A stretch of 64,000 bases of DNA from Siphonodentalium dalli (lineage: Eukaryota > Mollusca > Scaphopoda > Gadilida > Siphonodentaliidae), in the NCBI GenBank assembly GCA_032622095.1, contig CP136062.1, positions 62,001-126,000 of the forward strand, given 5' to 3'. The notes under the pieces were generated by a model. That model ran no database searches. It was not told the DNA's origin and worked only from the letters and a program-made list of their open reading frames with translations. A program made the position numbers and the translations under genes. This document shows, piece by piece, positions 13,655 through 24,680 of the stretch (position 1 is its first letter; each line of letters starts with the position of its first letter).

Positions 13655-14641
13655 ATAATCAGGGCAGCAATGATTCATATAACCCACAGGGAGCCTCAAT
13701 ACAGAGTGTCGTCTGCTCCGGTCTATGTGGGACTCTCTGTGTTACATATAATTAATCAGGCTATCTATACAGATATATAACATAATCAGGGCAGCAACGA
13801 TTCATATAACCCACAGGGAGCCTCACTACAGAGTGTCGTCTGCTCCGGTCTATTGGGGACTCTCTGTGTTACATATAATTAGTCAGGCTATATATATACA
13901 GATATATATAACATCATCAGGGCCGCATCGATTCATATAACCCACAGGGAGCCTCACGACAGAGTGTCGTCTGCTCCAGACTATGTGGGACTCTCTGTGT
14001 TACATATAATTAGTCAGACTATCTATACAGATATATATAGCATCATGAGGGCAGCAACGATTCATATAACCCACAGGGAGCCTCACTACAGAGTGTCGTC
14101 TGCTGCCGTCTATGTGGGTCTCTCTGTAATACATATAATTAGTCAGGCTATCTATACAGATATATATAACACCACGAGGACAGCAGCGATTCATATAACC
14201 CACAGTGAGCCTCACTACAGAGTGTCGTCCGTTCCGGTCTATGTGAGGCTCTCTGTGTTACATATAATTATTCAGGCTATATACACAGATGTGTAACATA
14301 ATCAGGGCAGCAAGGATTCATATAACCCACAGGGAGCCTCACTACAGAGCGCCGTCTGATCCAGTCTATGTGGGACACTCTGTGTTACATATAATCGATT
14401 CATATAACCCACAGGGAGCCTCAATACAGAGTGTCGTCTGCTCCGGTCTATGTGGGACTCTCTGTGCTACATATGATTAGTCAGGCTATATATACAGATA
14501 TATATAACATGATCAGGGCAGCAACGATTCATATAACCCACAGGGAGCCTCAATACAGAGTGTCGTCTGCTCCGGTCTATGTGTGACTCTATGTGTTACA
14601 TATAATTAGTCAGGCTATATAATATACAGCTATATATAACA
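13655..14641 (+). repeat. Sat-B block 5
   Basis: Eight units; near-identical to 8810-9796 (offset 4845 bp) and to 17144-18130 (offset 3489 bp). Confidence 0.8.
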
Positions 14642-15192
14642 CTAGCCGATGAGCCCGACGTTGTCCGGGGTATTCAAAAACCAAATTTCAAGTCGATAGC
14701 TCTACCCAGCCCGAAATTTCAAGTCGATATCTCTAACCGTTTCCGAGATCTGGTCTGCGCATGCGCGAAGCTGGCATCGCACGGGCTCGGCGACCCGATA
14801 AAATTCGTATCCGGGGCAAGATACATTCACATAGCAAATTTCAAGTCGATAGCTCCACCCGTTTCCGAGATCTCGTCTGCGCATGCGCGAAGCTGGTGTC
14901 GCACGGGCTCGGCGACCCGATAAAATTCGTATCCGGGGCAAGATACATTCACATAGCAAATTTCAAGTTGATAGCTCCACCCGTTTCCGAGATCTCGTCT
15001 GCGCATGCGCGAAGCGGGCGCCGCACGGGCTCGCCAATACGACAACGTTCGCCGCCTGGTCAAACTACACACACGTACCAAGTTTCGTCCCGATCGGTCG
15101 AGAATCGTAGATTTGTATAAATGACAGACAGACAGACAAACAAACAAACAAACAAACATACATACAGACAGAGGTCTTCAAAATATATATGA
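14642..15192 (+). repeat. Sat-A block 8 (three units, ACAA-rich tail)
   Basis: Copy of block 5 with a shorter AAAC tract (15137-15160). Confidence 0.8.
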
Positions 15193-15322
15193 GATAATCA
15201 GGGCAGCAACGATTCATATAACCCACAGGGAGCCTCACTACAGAGTGTCGTCTGCTCCGGTCCATGTGGGGCTCTCTGTGTTACATATAATTAGTCAGGC
15301 TATATATACAAATATATATAAC
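15193..15322 (+). repeat. Single Sat-B unit
   Basis: Bridge unit before Sat-C block 5. Confidence 0.75.
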
Positions 15323-16511
15323 ACTAGAAGGTGACCCGACTTCGTCCGGGCCTTGACCTTGAATTGACCCATCCAAAACACTCAGTGGACAAAAGTAGCC
15401 CTATGTATAAAATTTCGTCGAAATCCCATCAAAATTGGCGATTTGACCTTGAATTGACCAGATTTCAAGGTCAAGGTCACGTCGCACGGGCAAATGAATA
15501 TGCTTATGAGACTCCCCATAGGAAAGTACCCCCACATACCAAGTTTCATCGAAATCCCGTGATATTCGGGCGTTTGACCTTGAAATGACCCAATGTTAAG
15601 GTCAATGTCACGTCGCACGGGCAAATTAATATGCCCATGCCACCCCCGGCCGAAAATACCCCCACATACCAAGTTTCATCGAAATCCCGTGATATTCGGG
15701 CGTTTGACCTTGAAATGACCCGATTTCAAGGTCAATGTCACGTTGCACGGACAAATTAATAGGCCCATGCCAACCCCGGCCGAAAATACCCCCACACACC
15801 AAGTTTCATCGAAATCGGTTAGGCCGTTTTCGAGTTCATCGCGAACACACATACACACACAGACAGACAGATCTTCCAAAATATATAATAGACTAGAAGG
15901 TGACCCGACTTCGTCCGGGCTTTGACCTTGACTTGTCCATTTAGAAGGTCAAGTGGGGTCGCGATTTGACCAGTCCAAAACACTACCCGGACACTCAGTG
16001 GACAAAAGTAACCCTATGTATAAAATTTCGTCGAAATCCCATCAAAATTGGCGATTTGACCTTGAATTGACCCGATTTCAAGGTCAAGGTCACGTCGCAC
16101 GGGCAAATGAATATTCTTGTGTGACTCCCCATACGAAAGTACCCCCACATACCAAGTTTCATCGAAATCCCGTGATATTCGGGCGTTTGACCTTCAAATG
16201 ACCCGATGCCAAGTTCAAGGTTACGTCGCACGGGCAAATTAATAGGTTTATGCCACTCTCCGGCCGAAGGTACCCCCACATACCAAGTTTCATCGAAATC
16301 CCGTGATATTCGGGCGTTTGACCTTGAAATGACCCAATTTCAAGGTCAAGGTCACATCGCACGGACAAATTAATAGGCCCATGCCACCCCCCGGCCGAAA
16401 ATACCCCTACATACGAAGTTTCATCGAAATAGGGTCTGCCGTTTTCGAGTTCATCGCGAACACACACACACAGACACACACACACACAGATCTTCCAAAA
16501 TATATATTAGA
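15323..16511 (+). repeat. Sat-C block 5 (small internal deletion)
   Basis: Full block except that about 120 bp normally found after the second CTAG leader is deleted near 15950-15995, where CACTACCCGGACACTCAGTG joins two places that are normally separate. Confidence 0.8.
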
Positions 16512-17143
16512 CTAGCCGATGAGCCCGACATTGTCCGGGCTATTCAAAAACCAAATTTCCAAGTCGATAGCTCCACCCGTTTCCGATATCTGGTCTGCGC
16601 ATGCGCGAAGCTGGCGTCGCACGGGCTCGGCGACCAGATAAATTTCGTATCCGGGGCAAGATACATTCACATAGCAAATTTCAAGTCGATAGCTCCACCC
16701 GTTTCCGAGATCTCGTCTGCGCATGTGCGAAGCTGGCGTCGCACGGGCTCGGCGACCCGATAAAATTCATATCCGGGGCAAGATACAGTCACATAGCAAA
16801 TTTCAAGTCGATAGCTCCACCCGTTTCCGAGATATCGTCTGCGCATGCGCGAAGCTGGCGTCGCACAGGCTCGGCGACCAGATAAAATTCGTACTCGGGG
16901 CAAGATACATTCACATACCAAGTTTCAAGTCGATAGCTCCTCCCGTTTCCGAGATCTCGTCTGCGCATGCGCTGCACGGGCGTCGCACGGGCTCGCCAAT
17001 ACGACAACGACTACCGCCTGGTCAAACTACACACACATACCAAGTTTGGTCCCGACCGGTCGAGAATCGTAGATTTGTATTAAGGACAGACAGAGAGACA
17101 GTCAGACAAACAGACAGACAGAGGTCTTCAAAATATATATGAG
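16512..17143 (+). repeat. Sat-A block 9
   Basis: Four units; copy of block 7 at +3489 bp. Confidence 0.8.
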
Positions 17144-18130
17144 ATAATCAGGGCAGCAATGATTCATATAACCCACAGGGAGCCTCAATACAGAGTGTCG
17201 TCTGCTCCGGTCTATGTGGGACTCTCTGTGTTACATATAATTAATCAGGCTATCTATACAGATATATAACATAATCAGGGCAGCAACGATTCATATAACC
17301 CACAGGGAGCCTCACTACAGAGTGTCGTCTGCTCCGGTCTATTGGGGACTCTCTGTGTTACATATAATTAGTCAGGCTATATATATACAGATATATATAA
17401 CATCATCAGGGCCGCATCGATTCATATAACCCACAGGGAGCCTCACGACAGAGTGTCGTCTGCTCCAGACTATGTGGGACTCTCTGTGTTACATATAATT
17501 AGTCAGACTATCTATACAGATATATATAGCATCATGAGGGCAGCAACGATTCATATAACCCACAGGGAGCCTCACTACAGAGTGTCGTCTGCTGCCGTCT
17601 ATGTGGGTCTCTCTGTAATACATATAATTAGTCAGGCTATCTATACAGATATATATAACACCACGAGGACAGCAGCGATTCATATAACCCACAGTGAGCC
17701 TCACTACAGAGTGTCGTCCGTTCCGGTCTATGTGAGGCTCTCTGTGTTACATATAATTATTCAGGCTATATACACAGATGAGTAACATAATCAGGGCAGC
17801 AAGGATTCATATAACCCACAGGGAGCCTCACTACAGAGCGCCGTCTGATCCAGTCTATGTGGGACACTCTGTGTTACATATAATCGATTCATATAACCCA
17901 CAGGGAGCCTCAATACAGAGTGTCGTCTGCTCCGGTCTATGTGGGACTCTCTGTGCTACATATGATTAGTCAGGCTATATATACAGATATATATAACATG
18001 ATCAGGGCAGCAACGATTCATATAACCCACAGGGAGCCTCAATACAGAGTGTCGTCTGCTCCGGTCTATGTGTGACTCTATGTGTTACATATAATTAGTC
18101 AGGCTATATAATATACAGCTATATATAACA
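17144..18130 (+). repeat. Sat-B block 6
   Basis: Eight units; copy of block 5 at +3489 bp with very few substitutions (for example GATGAGTAAC for GATGTGTAAC near 17778). Confidence 0.8.
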
Positions 18131-18681
18131 CTAGCCGATGAGCCCGACGTTGTCCGGGGTATTCAAAAACCAAATTTCAAGTCGATAGCTCTACCCAGCC
18201 CGAAATTTCAAGTCGATATCTCTACCCGTTTCCGAGATCTGGTCTGCGCATGCGCGAAGCTGGCATCGCACGGGCTCGGCGACCCGATAAAATTCGTATC
18301 CGGGGCAAGATACATTCACATAGCAAATTTCAAGTCGATAGCTCCACCCGTTTCCGAGATCTCGTCTGCGCATGCGCGAAGCTGGTGTCGCACGGGCTCG
18401 GCGACCCGATAAAATTCGTATCCGGGGCAAGATACATTCACATAGCAAATTTCAAGTTGATAGCTCCACCCGTTTCCGAGATCTCGTCTGCGCATGCGCG
18501 AAGCGGGCGCCGCACGGGCTCGCCAATACGACAACGTTCGCCGCCTGGTCAAACTACACACACGTACCAAGTTTCGTCCCGATCGGTCGAGAATCGTAGA
18601 TTTGTATAAATGACAGACAGACAGACAAACAAACAAACAAACAAACATACATACAGACAGAGGTCTTCAAAATATATATGA
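18131..18681 (+). repeat. Sat-A block 10 (ACAA-rich tail)
   Basis: Three units; copy of block 8 at +3489 bp. Confidence 0.8.
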
Positions 18682-18812
18682 GATAATCAGGGCAGCAACG
18701 ATTCATATAACCCACAGGGAGCCTCACTACAGAGTGTCGTCTGCTCCGGTCCATGTGGGGCTCTCTGTGTTACATATAATTAGTCAGGCTATATATACAA
18801 ATATATATAACA
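18682..18812 (+). repeat. Single Sat-B unit
   Basis: Bridge unit before Sat-C block 6. Confidence 0.75.
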
Positions 18813-20127
18813 CTAGAAGGTGACCCGACTTCGTCCGGGCTTTGACCTTGAATTGACCCATCCAAAACACTCAGTGGACAAAAGTAGCCCTATGTATAAA
18901 ATTTCGTCGAAATCCCATCAAAATTGGCGATTTGACCTTGAATTGACCAGATTTCAAGGTCAAGGTCACGTCGCACGGGCAAATGAATATGCTTATGAGA
19001 CTCCCCATAGGAAAGTACCCCCACATACCAAGTTTCATCGAAATCCCGTGATATTCGGGCGTTTGACCTTGAAATGACCCAATGTTAAGGTCAATGTCAC
19101 GTCGCACGGGCAAATTAATATGCCCATGCCACCCCCGGCCGAAAATACCCCCACATACCAAGTTTCATCGAAATCCCGTGATATTCGGGCGTTTGACCTT
19201 GAAATGACCCGATTTCAAGGTCAATGTCACGTTGCACGGACAAATTAATAGGCCTATGCCAACCCCGGCCGAAAATACCCCCACACACCAAGTTTCATCG
19301 AAATCGGTTAGGCCGTTTTCGAGTTCATCGCGAACACACATACACACACAGACAGACAGATCTTCCAAAATATATAATAGACTAGAAGGTGACCCGACTT
19401 CGTCCGGGCTTTGACCTTGACTTGTCCATTTAGAAGGTCAAGGTCAAGTGGGGTCGCGATTTGACCAGTCCAAAACACTACCCGGACAAAAGTACCCGAC
19501 AAACGTGCCCGTCGAAATCAATCCGGTTTTACCCGATTTGACCTTGAATTGATGATTTTGAAGGTCAAGGTCAGGTCGGGGTAACGATTTGACCCGTCGA
19601 AAACACTCAGTGGACAAAAGTAACCCTATGTATAAAATTTCGTCGAAATCCCATTAAAATTGGCGATTTGACCTTGAATTGACCAGATTTCAAGGTCAAG
19701 GTCACGTCGCACGGGCAAATGAATATGCTTATGAGACTCCCCATAGGAAAGTACCCCCACATACCAAGTTTCATCGAAATCCCGTGATATTCGGGCGTTT
19801 GACCTTGAAATGACCCGATGTCAAGGTCAAGGTCACGTCGCACGGGCAAATTAATAGGTTTATGCCACTCTCCGGCCGAATGTACCCCCACATACCAAGT
19901 TTCATCGAAATCCCGTGATATTCGGGCGTTTGACCTTGAAATGACCCAATGTCAAGGTCAAGGTCACGTCGAACGGACAAATTAATAGGCCCATGCCACC
20001 CCCCCGGCCGAAAATACCCCCACATACGAAGTTTCATCGTAATCGGGTCGGCCGTTTTCGAGTTCATCGCGAACACACACACACAGACACACAAGCACAC
20101 AGATCTTCCAAAAATATATAATAGACT
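18813..20127 (+). repeat. Sat-C block 6
   Basis: Full-length block. Its second half is somewhat more diverged than the other copies (for example GATGTCAAGGTCAAGGTCAC near 19818, CACAAGCACACAG tail near 20090), so it is probably older than the duplicated blocks upstream. Confidence 0.8.
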
Positions 20128-20758
20128 AGCCGATGAGCCCGACGTTGTCCGGGCTATTCAATAACCAAATTTCCAAGTCGATAGCTCCACCCGTTTCCGA
20201 TATCTGGTCTGCGCATGCGCGAAGCTGGCGTCGCACGGGCTCGGCGACCAGATAAATTTCGTATCCGGGGCAAGATACATTCACATAGCAAATTTCAAGT
20301 CGATAGCTCCACCCGTTTCCGAGATCTCGTCTGCGCATGTACGAAGCTGGCGTCGCACGGGTTCGGCGACCCGATAAAATTCATATACGGGGCAAGATAC
20401 ATTCACATAGCAAATTTCAAGTCGATAGCTCCACCCGTTTCCGAGATCTCGTCTGCGCATGCGCGAAGCTGGCGTCGCACGGGATCGGCGACCAGATAAA
20501 ATTCGTACTCGGCGCAAGATACATTCACATACCAAGTTTCAAGTCGATAGCTCCACCCGTTTCCGAGATCTCGTCTGCGCATGCGCTGCACGGGCGTCGC
20601 ACGGGCTCGCCAATACGACAACGACCACCGCCTGGTCAAACTACACACACGTACCAAGTTTCGTCCCGATCGGTCGAGAATCGTAGATTTGTATTAAGGA
20701 CAGACAGACAGACAGTCAGACAAACAGACAGACAGAGGTCTTCAAAATATATATGAGA
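20128..20758 (+). repeat. Sat-A block 11
   Basis: Four units with private substitutions (GCATGTACGAAGC near 20335, CGGGATCGGCG near 20480), consistent with an older copy at the edge of the field. Confidence 0.8.
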
Positions 20759-21015
20759 TAATCAGGGCAGCAATGATTCATATAACCCACAGGGAGCCTC
20801 AATACAGAGTGTCGTCTGCTCCGGTCTATGTGGGACTCTCTGTGTTACATATAATTAGTCAGGCTATATATACAGATATATATAACATCATCAGGGCAGC
20901 ATCGATTTATATAACCCACAGGGAGCCTCACTACAGAGTGTCGTCTGCTCCGGTCTATGTGGGACTCTCTGTGTTACATATAATTAGTCAGGCTATATAT
21001 ACAGATATATATAAC
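20759..21015 (+). repeat. Sat-B block 7 (two units)
   Basis: Two units ending ATATATAACACTAG. Confidence 0.8.
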
Positions 21016-21545
21016 ACTAGCAGGTTAGCTCGCCACCGGCGGCTTGTCCGAAACATGACATTGTTTTATATTTTTTTTGAATTTTTAGCTCCACGCGTTT
21101 CAATAAGTAAAATTTGTACCCGGTAGCTCCACCCGTTTCCGAGATCTGGTCTGCGAATCTGGCTTCGCACGGGCTCGGCGACCCGATAAAATTTGTACCC
21201 GGCGCAAGATACATTCACATAGCAAATTTCAAGTCGATAGCTCCACCCGTTTCCGAGATCTCGTCTGCGGGCGTCGCACGGGCTCGCCAATACGACAACG
21301 ACCACCGCCTGGTCAAACTACACACACGTACCAAGTTTCGTCCCGATCGGTCGAGAATCGTAGATTTGTATTAAGGACAGACAGACAAACAGACAGACAG
21401 AGGTCTTCAAAATATATATGAGACTAGCATCGCACGGGCTCGCCAATACGACAACGACCACCGCCTGGTCAAACTACACACACGTACCAAGTTTCGTCCC
21501 GATCGGTCGAGAATCGTAGATTTGTATGAAGTACAACACACACAC
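21016..21545 (+). repeat. Diverged Sat-A element plus solo terminal unit
   Basis: The leader CTAGCAGGTTAGCTCGCCAC differs from all other leaders here and is followed by a T-rich stretch. Shortened Sat-A units lacking GCATGCGC follow, then an ACAG tail at 21377-21400. A second copy of only the terminal unit (from AGCATCGCACGGGCTCGCC at about 21426) ends in a CA tract at 21535-21550. Confidence 0.7.
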
Positions 21546-21750
21546 ACAAACATAAATATATAAGAGAGATATGTAAATTAGATAGATTGTATCAAAATAT
21601 ATAGGAGAGATATGTAAATGATCTACACGCCATTACTGGTGTTTGTCAAAGTTTAGTGGGGTATATCAATACTCATTCACGATCATATCATTGAGGTCCG
21701 GAGGGTGTGGGCTATCTCTCGAATACAAGGAGTTCTCAAAATATATAGAA
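21546..21750. other. AT-rich spacer, no gene seen
   Basis: A short direct repeat (GAGAGATATGTAAATTAGAT near 21563 and GAGAGATATGTAAATGATCT near 21604) separates Sat-A from the last Sat-B block. No coding signal is visible. Confidence 0.5.
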
Positions 21751-22036
21751 GAGATAATCAGGGCAGCAACGATTCATATAACCCACAGGGAGCCTCACTA
21801 CAGAGTGTCGTCTGCTCCGGTCTATGTGGGACTCTCTGTGTTACATATAATTAGTCAGGCTATATATACAGATATATATAACATAATCAGGGCAGCAACG
21901 ATTCATATAACCCACAGGGAGCCTCAATACAGAGTGTCGTCTGCTCCGGTCTATGTGGGACTCTCTGTGTTACATATAATTAGTCAGGCTATATATACAG
22001 ATATATATAACATCATCAGGGCAGCAACGATTCATC
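21751..22036 (+). repeat. Sat-B block 8 (last, two units plus a fragment)
   Basis: Two complete units and the first ~25 bp of a third, which stops at AGCAACGATTCATCG. This is the right-hand edge of the 22 kb satellite field. Confidence 0.8.
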
Positions 22037-22109
22037 GTGATTTCAATGTGCACATTGCATTTTTTCCATGAATTGGACCGTAAAAGTCTAAACTTTAAAT
22101 GTGGCCTGT

Positions 22110-22395
22110 GTTTTGTTTATTAAATCGACATGCCGTTTTGTCCGGGTTATTTTTAATCTTACGACATATTTTCGGGGTTGTTTTTAATCTTTATGGCGTA
22201 TTTTCCGGGCTCTCTTGAATTTTTATGGCATATCTGCTGGGTTGTTTTTAATCTTACGACGTATTTTCGGGGTTCGTTTTTAATCTTTATGGCGTATTTT
22301 CCGGGTTGTTTTTAATTGTTATGGCATATTTTCCGGGCTGACTTGAATTTTTATGCCATATCAGCTGGGTTGTTTTTAATCTTTGTACCAAATTT
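22110..22395 (+). repeat. Degenerate ~32 bp T-rich repeats leading into the NIDO acceptor
   Basis: About eight to nine decayed copies built on TTTTTAATCTTTATGGCGTA and TTTTCCGGGTTG. The last copy runs directly into the polypyrimidine tract of the acceptor at 22405, so the acceptor region itself seems to have been multiplied upstream. Copies are diverged, so this is older than the satellites on either side. Confidence 0.65.
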
Positions 22396-22405
22396 TGTTT
22401 TGCAG

Positions 22406-22619
22406 AGTGTATCATTCCAGTTAGTGCTGGCTTCAGACGGAACTCATTCGTATGCCGGATTCCTTTACAGAGAATCTACCTTGACAAGGATACCCGGGAG
22501 ACATTACATCATAGGGTACTACCAAACACCACAAGATGCCAATAAAAACTTCTTCAATCACCCTCGTTCTAATTCTGTGTGGGCGCTTAAAATGCATGAG
22601 TCCTACGATAGAACAATTG
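22406..22619 (+). CDS. Exon of MUC4-like protein: NIDO domain segment
   Basis: An internal exon of 71 codons plus one base. The acceptor TTTTGTTTTGCAG ends at 22405, and the donor G|GTGAGT begins at 22620 (exit phase 1). The peptide has FQLVL at residues 4-8, SDGTHSYAGFLY at 10-21, IPGRHYIIGYY at about 29-39 and SNSVWALKM near 57-65. This fits the NIDO (nidogen-like extracellular) domain: hydrophobic strand, aspartate-glycine turn, aromatic strand, and a Ser-Asn...Trp motif near its end. NIDO immediately precedes AMOP and VWD in MUC4-type membrane mucins. Upstream exons (signal peptide, mucin region) are not in view; the preceding sequence is repeat. The spacing between the conserved blocks is shorter than in typical NIDO, so the assignment rests partly on the AMOP and VWD exons downstream. 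Confidence 0.72.
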
Positions 22620-22752
22620 GTGAGTATGATAGAATAACTAGTAATTATGTGTGGGCGCTCAAAATGTATGACTCCTATGATAGAACAATCAGCGAGTATG
22701 ATAGAATAACTAGTAATTATGTGTGGGCGCCCAAAATATGATAGAAGTGAGT
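22577..22752 (+). repeat. 72 bp in-frame duplication of the NIDO donor edge
   Basis: GTGTGGGCGC recurs at 22577, 22649 and 22721, a 72 bp period (24 codons). The first copy contains the true donor G|GTGAGT at 22620. In the second copy the GT has become GC (CAGCGAGTATG); the third keeps a GTGAGT at 22747. The duplicated units read open in the exon frame (VWALKMHESYDRT-type) until a stop at 22739-22741. Confidence 0.8.
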
Positions 22753-23348
22753 ATATGACAAATACATTTGTCTCAAAATATGAAAATATGATGCTGGATA
22801 TATGGGAGACTTTCATATATAAGAGAATGCATTGGCTTACAAGGTCAAGGTAAATATTGTTATGGCATTTATTGCATTCTCTTATATATGGGAGGCTTCC
22901 TATGAGAGACTCGCATATACAAGAGAATGCATTAGCACATGGTTTTCACAAAATTTCAGGAAGCTCCTGTCATCAAAGGGATAACGCTGTTTAAACAAGA
23001 AATTCAATTAATTGAGGAAAAACACCCACTGTCCTGAGTGGTACTATTGATAAGCTATGGGGGGGGGGGGTCTACCACTTCGCATGCAAAATAACACGAA
23101 TGACACCAACAGCTTGGATGTGTGAGAATAATCCACCATATATGGTAGATATTCAACCAGACTGTGCTTAAGTTTCTCAATTGGTGACTGATGTACATAT
23201 ACAGTACACACAAATAGTAATAACAATTAACGTTGTGATTTTGAAATTAACCATGCTAGAATATTGACGGTAAGGTGGTGTTAACTACTACGAGCATAAT
23301 AATAGTACTATTCTTTTATAATATATGTGGGCATGATGTATGGAAATA
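22753..23348. other. Intron: small foldback, G-run, no gene seen
   Basis: TATATAAGAGAATGCATT (about 22817) and its inverted copy ATTGCATTCTCTTATATATG (about 22870) form a short hairpin. A third direct copy lies near 22915. A G10 run occurs at 23060. No coding signal was recognised. Confidence 0.5.
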
Positions 23349-23836
23349 TTAAAGGTACTCAATCCGATAAAACTCATCTCAATTACTATTTCAATGGCTT
23401 CGGGGGTCAAAAATATTTGATTCGAGTCGAGGAAGTCACCCATCAAAGCTCAGATTTGTTAGATATGATCAGATATCGATTTTAGAAATCTATTATTGTT
23501 CATTATCGGGAATTCTTTCTGGCCCAGAAGACATTCAAAATTGCGTACCCTGATTATAGAGTTATTCATCCTTGTCTGTTTGAATAGAGTTTTGGCGTAA
23601 AATCTCGAGCAGGTTACCAAATTGACGGCAGTTATTAGTACTCATCTCGAGCAATTAACAAATTTCAAAAATCAATATCTAATAACTCTGAGCTTTGTTT
23701 GATGGTTTCCTCGACTCGAATCAAATATTTTTTACCCCCAAAGCCAAAGAAATAGTAATATAGGACACTCTGATCGGATTGTTGTTGTTGGAATCTGTTG
23801 AGATGTGGACCCTCTTTTTGGATTGAGTACCTTTAA
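23349..23836. mobile_element. Foldback MITE flanked by TTAA
   Basis: The ends TTAAAGGTACTCAATCC and GGATTGAGTACCTTTAA are perfect inverted repeats and include TTAA at both extremities. Longer subterminal inverted segments are visible (ATTTGATTCGAGTCGAGGAA near 23418 against its complement near 23713). There is no coding capacity. TTAA flanks suggest a piggyBac-type target site, but TIR class cannot be settled by eye. Confidence 0.65.
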
Positions 23837-23884
23837 AGGACAAACCAATAGTTACAATACAATTATAACTGGTTTTTTTTAATT

Positions 23885-24330
23885 AAGAGCAAGAAGAGCT
23901 AATTGTGCTTAAGCACAATAAGGGATATTCCTTATTGCGCTTATAAGCTCAATAAGGGAATCTCTATTGTGCTTAAGCGCAATAAGGGAATATTTAATTG
24001 CGCTTAAGCGCAATGAAGAATATTCAAATTTCGCTGATAAAGCCTAATAATGAATCTCTTATTAAAGAATAATATATTATATATAGTACATAAACTCCTT
24101 ATAATACAGATGGTGTAGTCCATCTCCATTCTCCATGGCACAATGGGTGGAACAAATATAGGATTATTCTACTATTTGCAGAAGGGTGATCTAATGAGAG
24201 ATATATTAATTGTGTTAAAGTGGAATGGGAAGTAATTGCGGTTAAGCATAATAAGGAATGTCTTATTGCATTCTCATTGGGCTTAAGCGCAATTAGAGAT
24301 TCCTTAAGTTATTGCGGTTAATCGAAATTG
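23885..24330. repeat. Cluster of short palindromes (TTGCGCTTAAGCGCAA type)
   Basis: At least four near-perfect palindromes of the form ATTGCGCTTAAGCGCAAT occur between about 23905 and 24015, separated by AAGGGAATATT-like spacers at roughly 30-45 bp. Further decayed copies lie near 24235-24325. Each could extrude a small hairpin. I do not recognise the family. Confidence 0.65.
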
Positions 24331-24680
24331 TCTATTAAATGTCAATTTTGATTCCCATAGAGATCATCAATGATGTCTATGCGCAAGGGCGACGTGCCAA
24401 TCTTCTCTATTGGGATTCCAATTGTTGGCTCATTAAATATGCACATATGCTTAAGATACAGTCGCGCATGAAGCGCGCTCCCGTAAGTCGGGTTTTGGAT
24501 CCCAGTTAATGAAAATATTATTGAAATAATCGGTTTTCCCCAATAAACAACCATATATTCAATAAACATGTTTTGGAGCAGAATTAGGCAGTCCATATTG
24601 GACGCCATCATGGAATTTATTTTTTTTGGTTTAATTTTCACACATATTTATTAGTTATGTGGATGGAGTTCTCATTAAAC
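24331..24680. other. Intron stretch, nothing recognised
   Basis: Contains a short GC-rich inverted motif (GCGCATGAAGCGCGC near 24465) and otherwise no gene, tandem repeat or clear TIR. Confidence 0.4.

Noticed and set aside
1..21545. Many 60-142 codon open frames on both strands of the A/B/C satellites
   Set aside because: The same frames recur in every block on both strands, with no domain, no splice structure and microsatellite-encoded ends.
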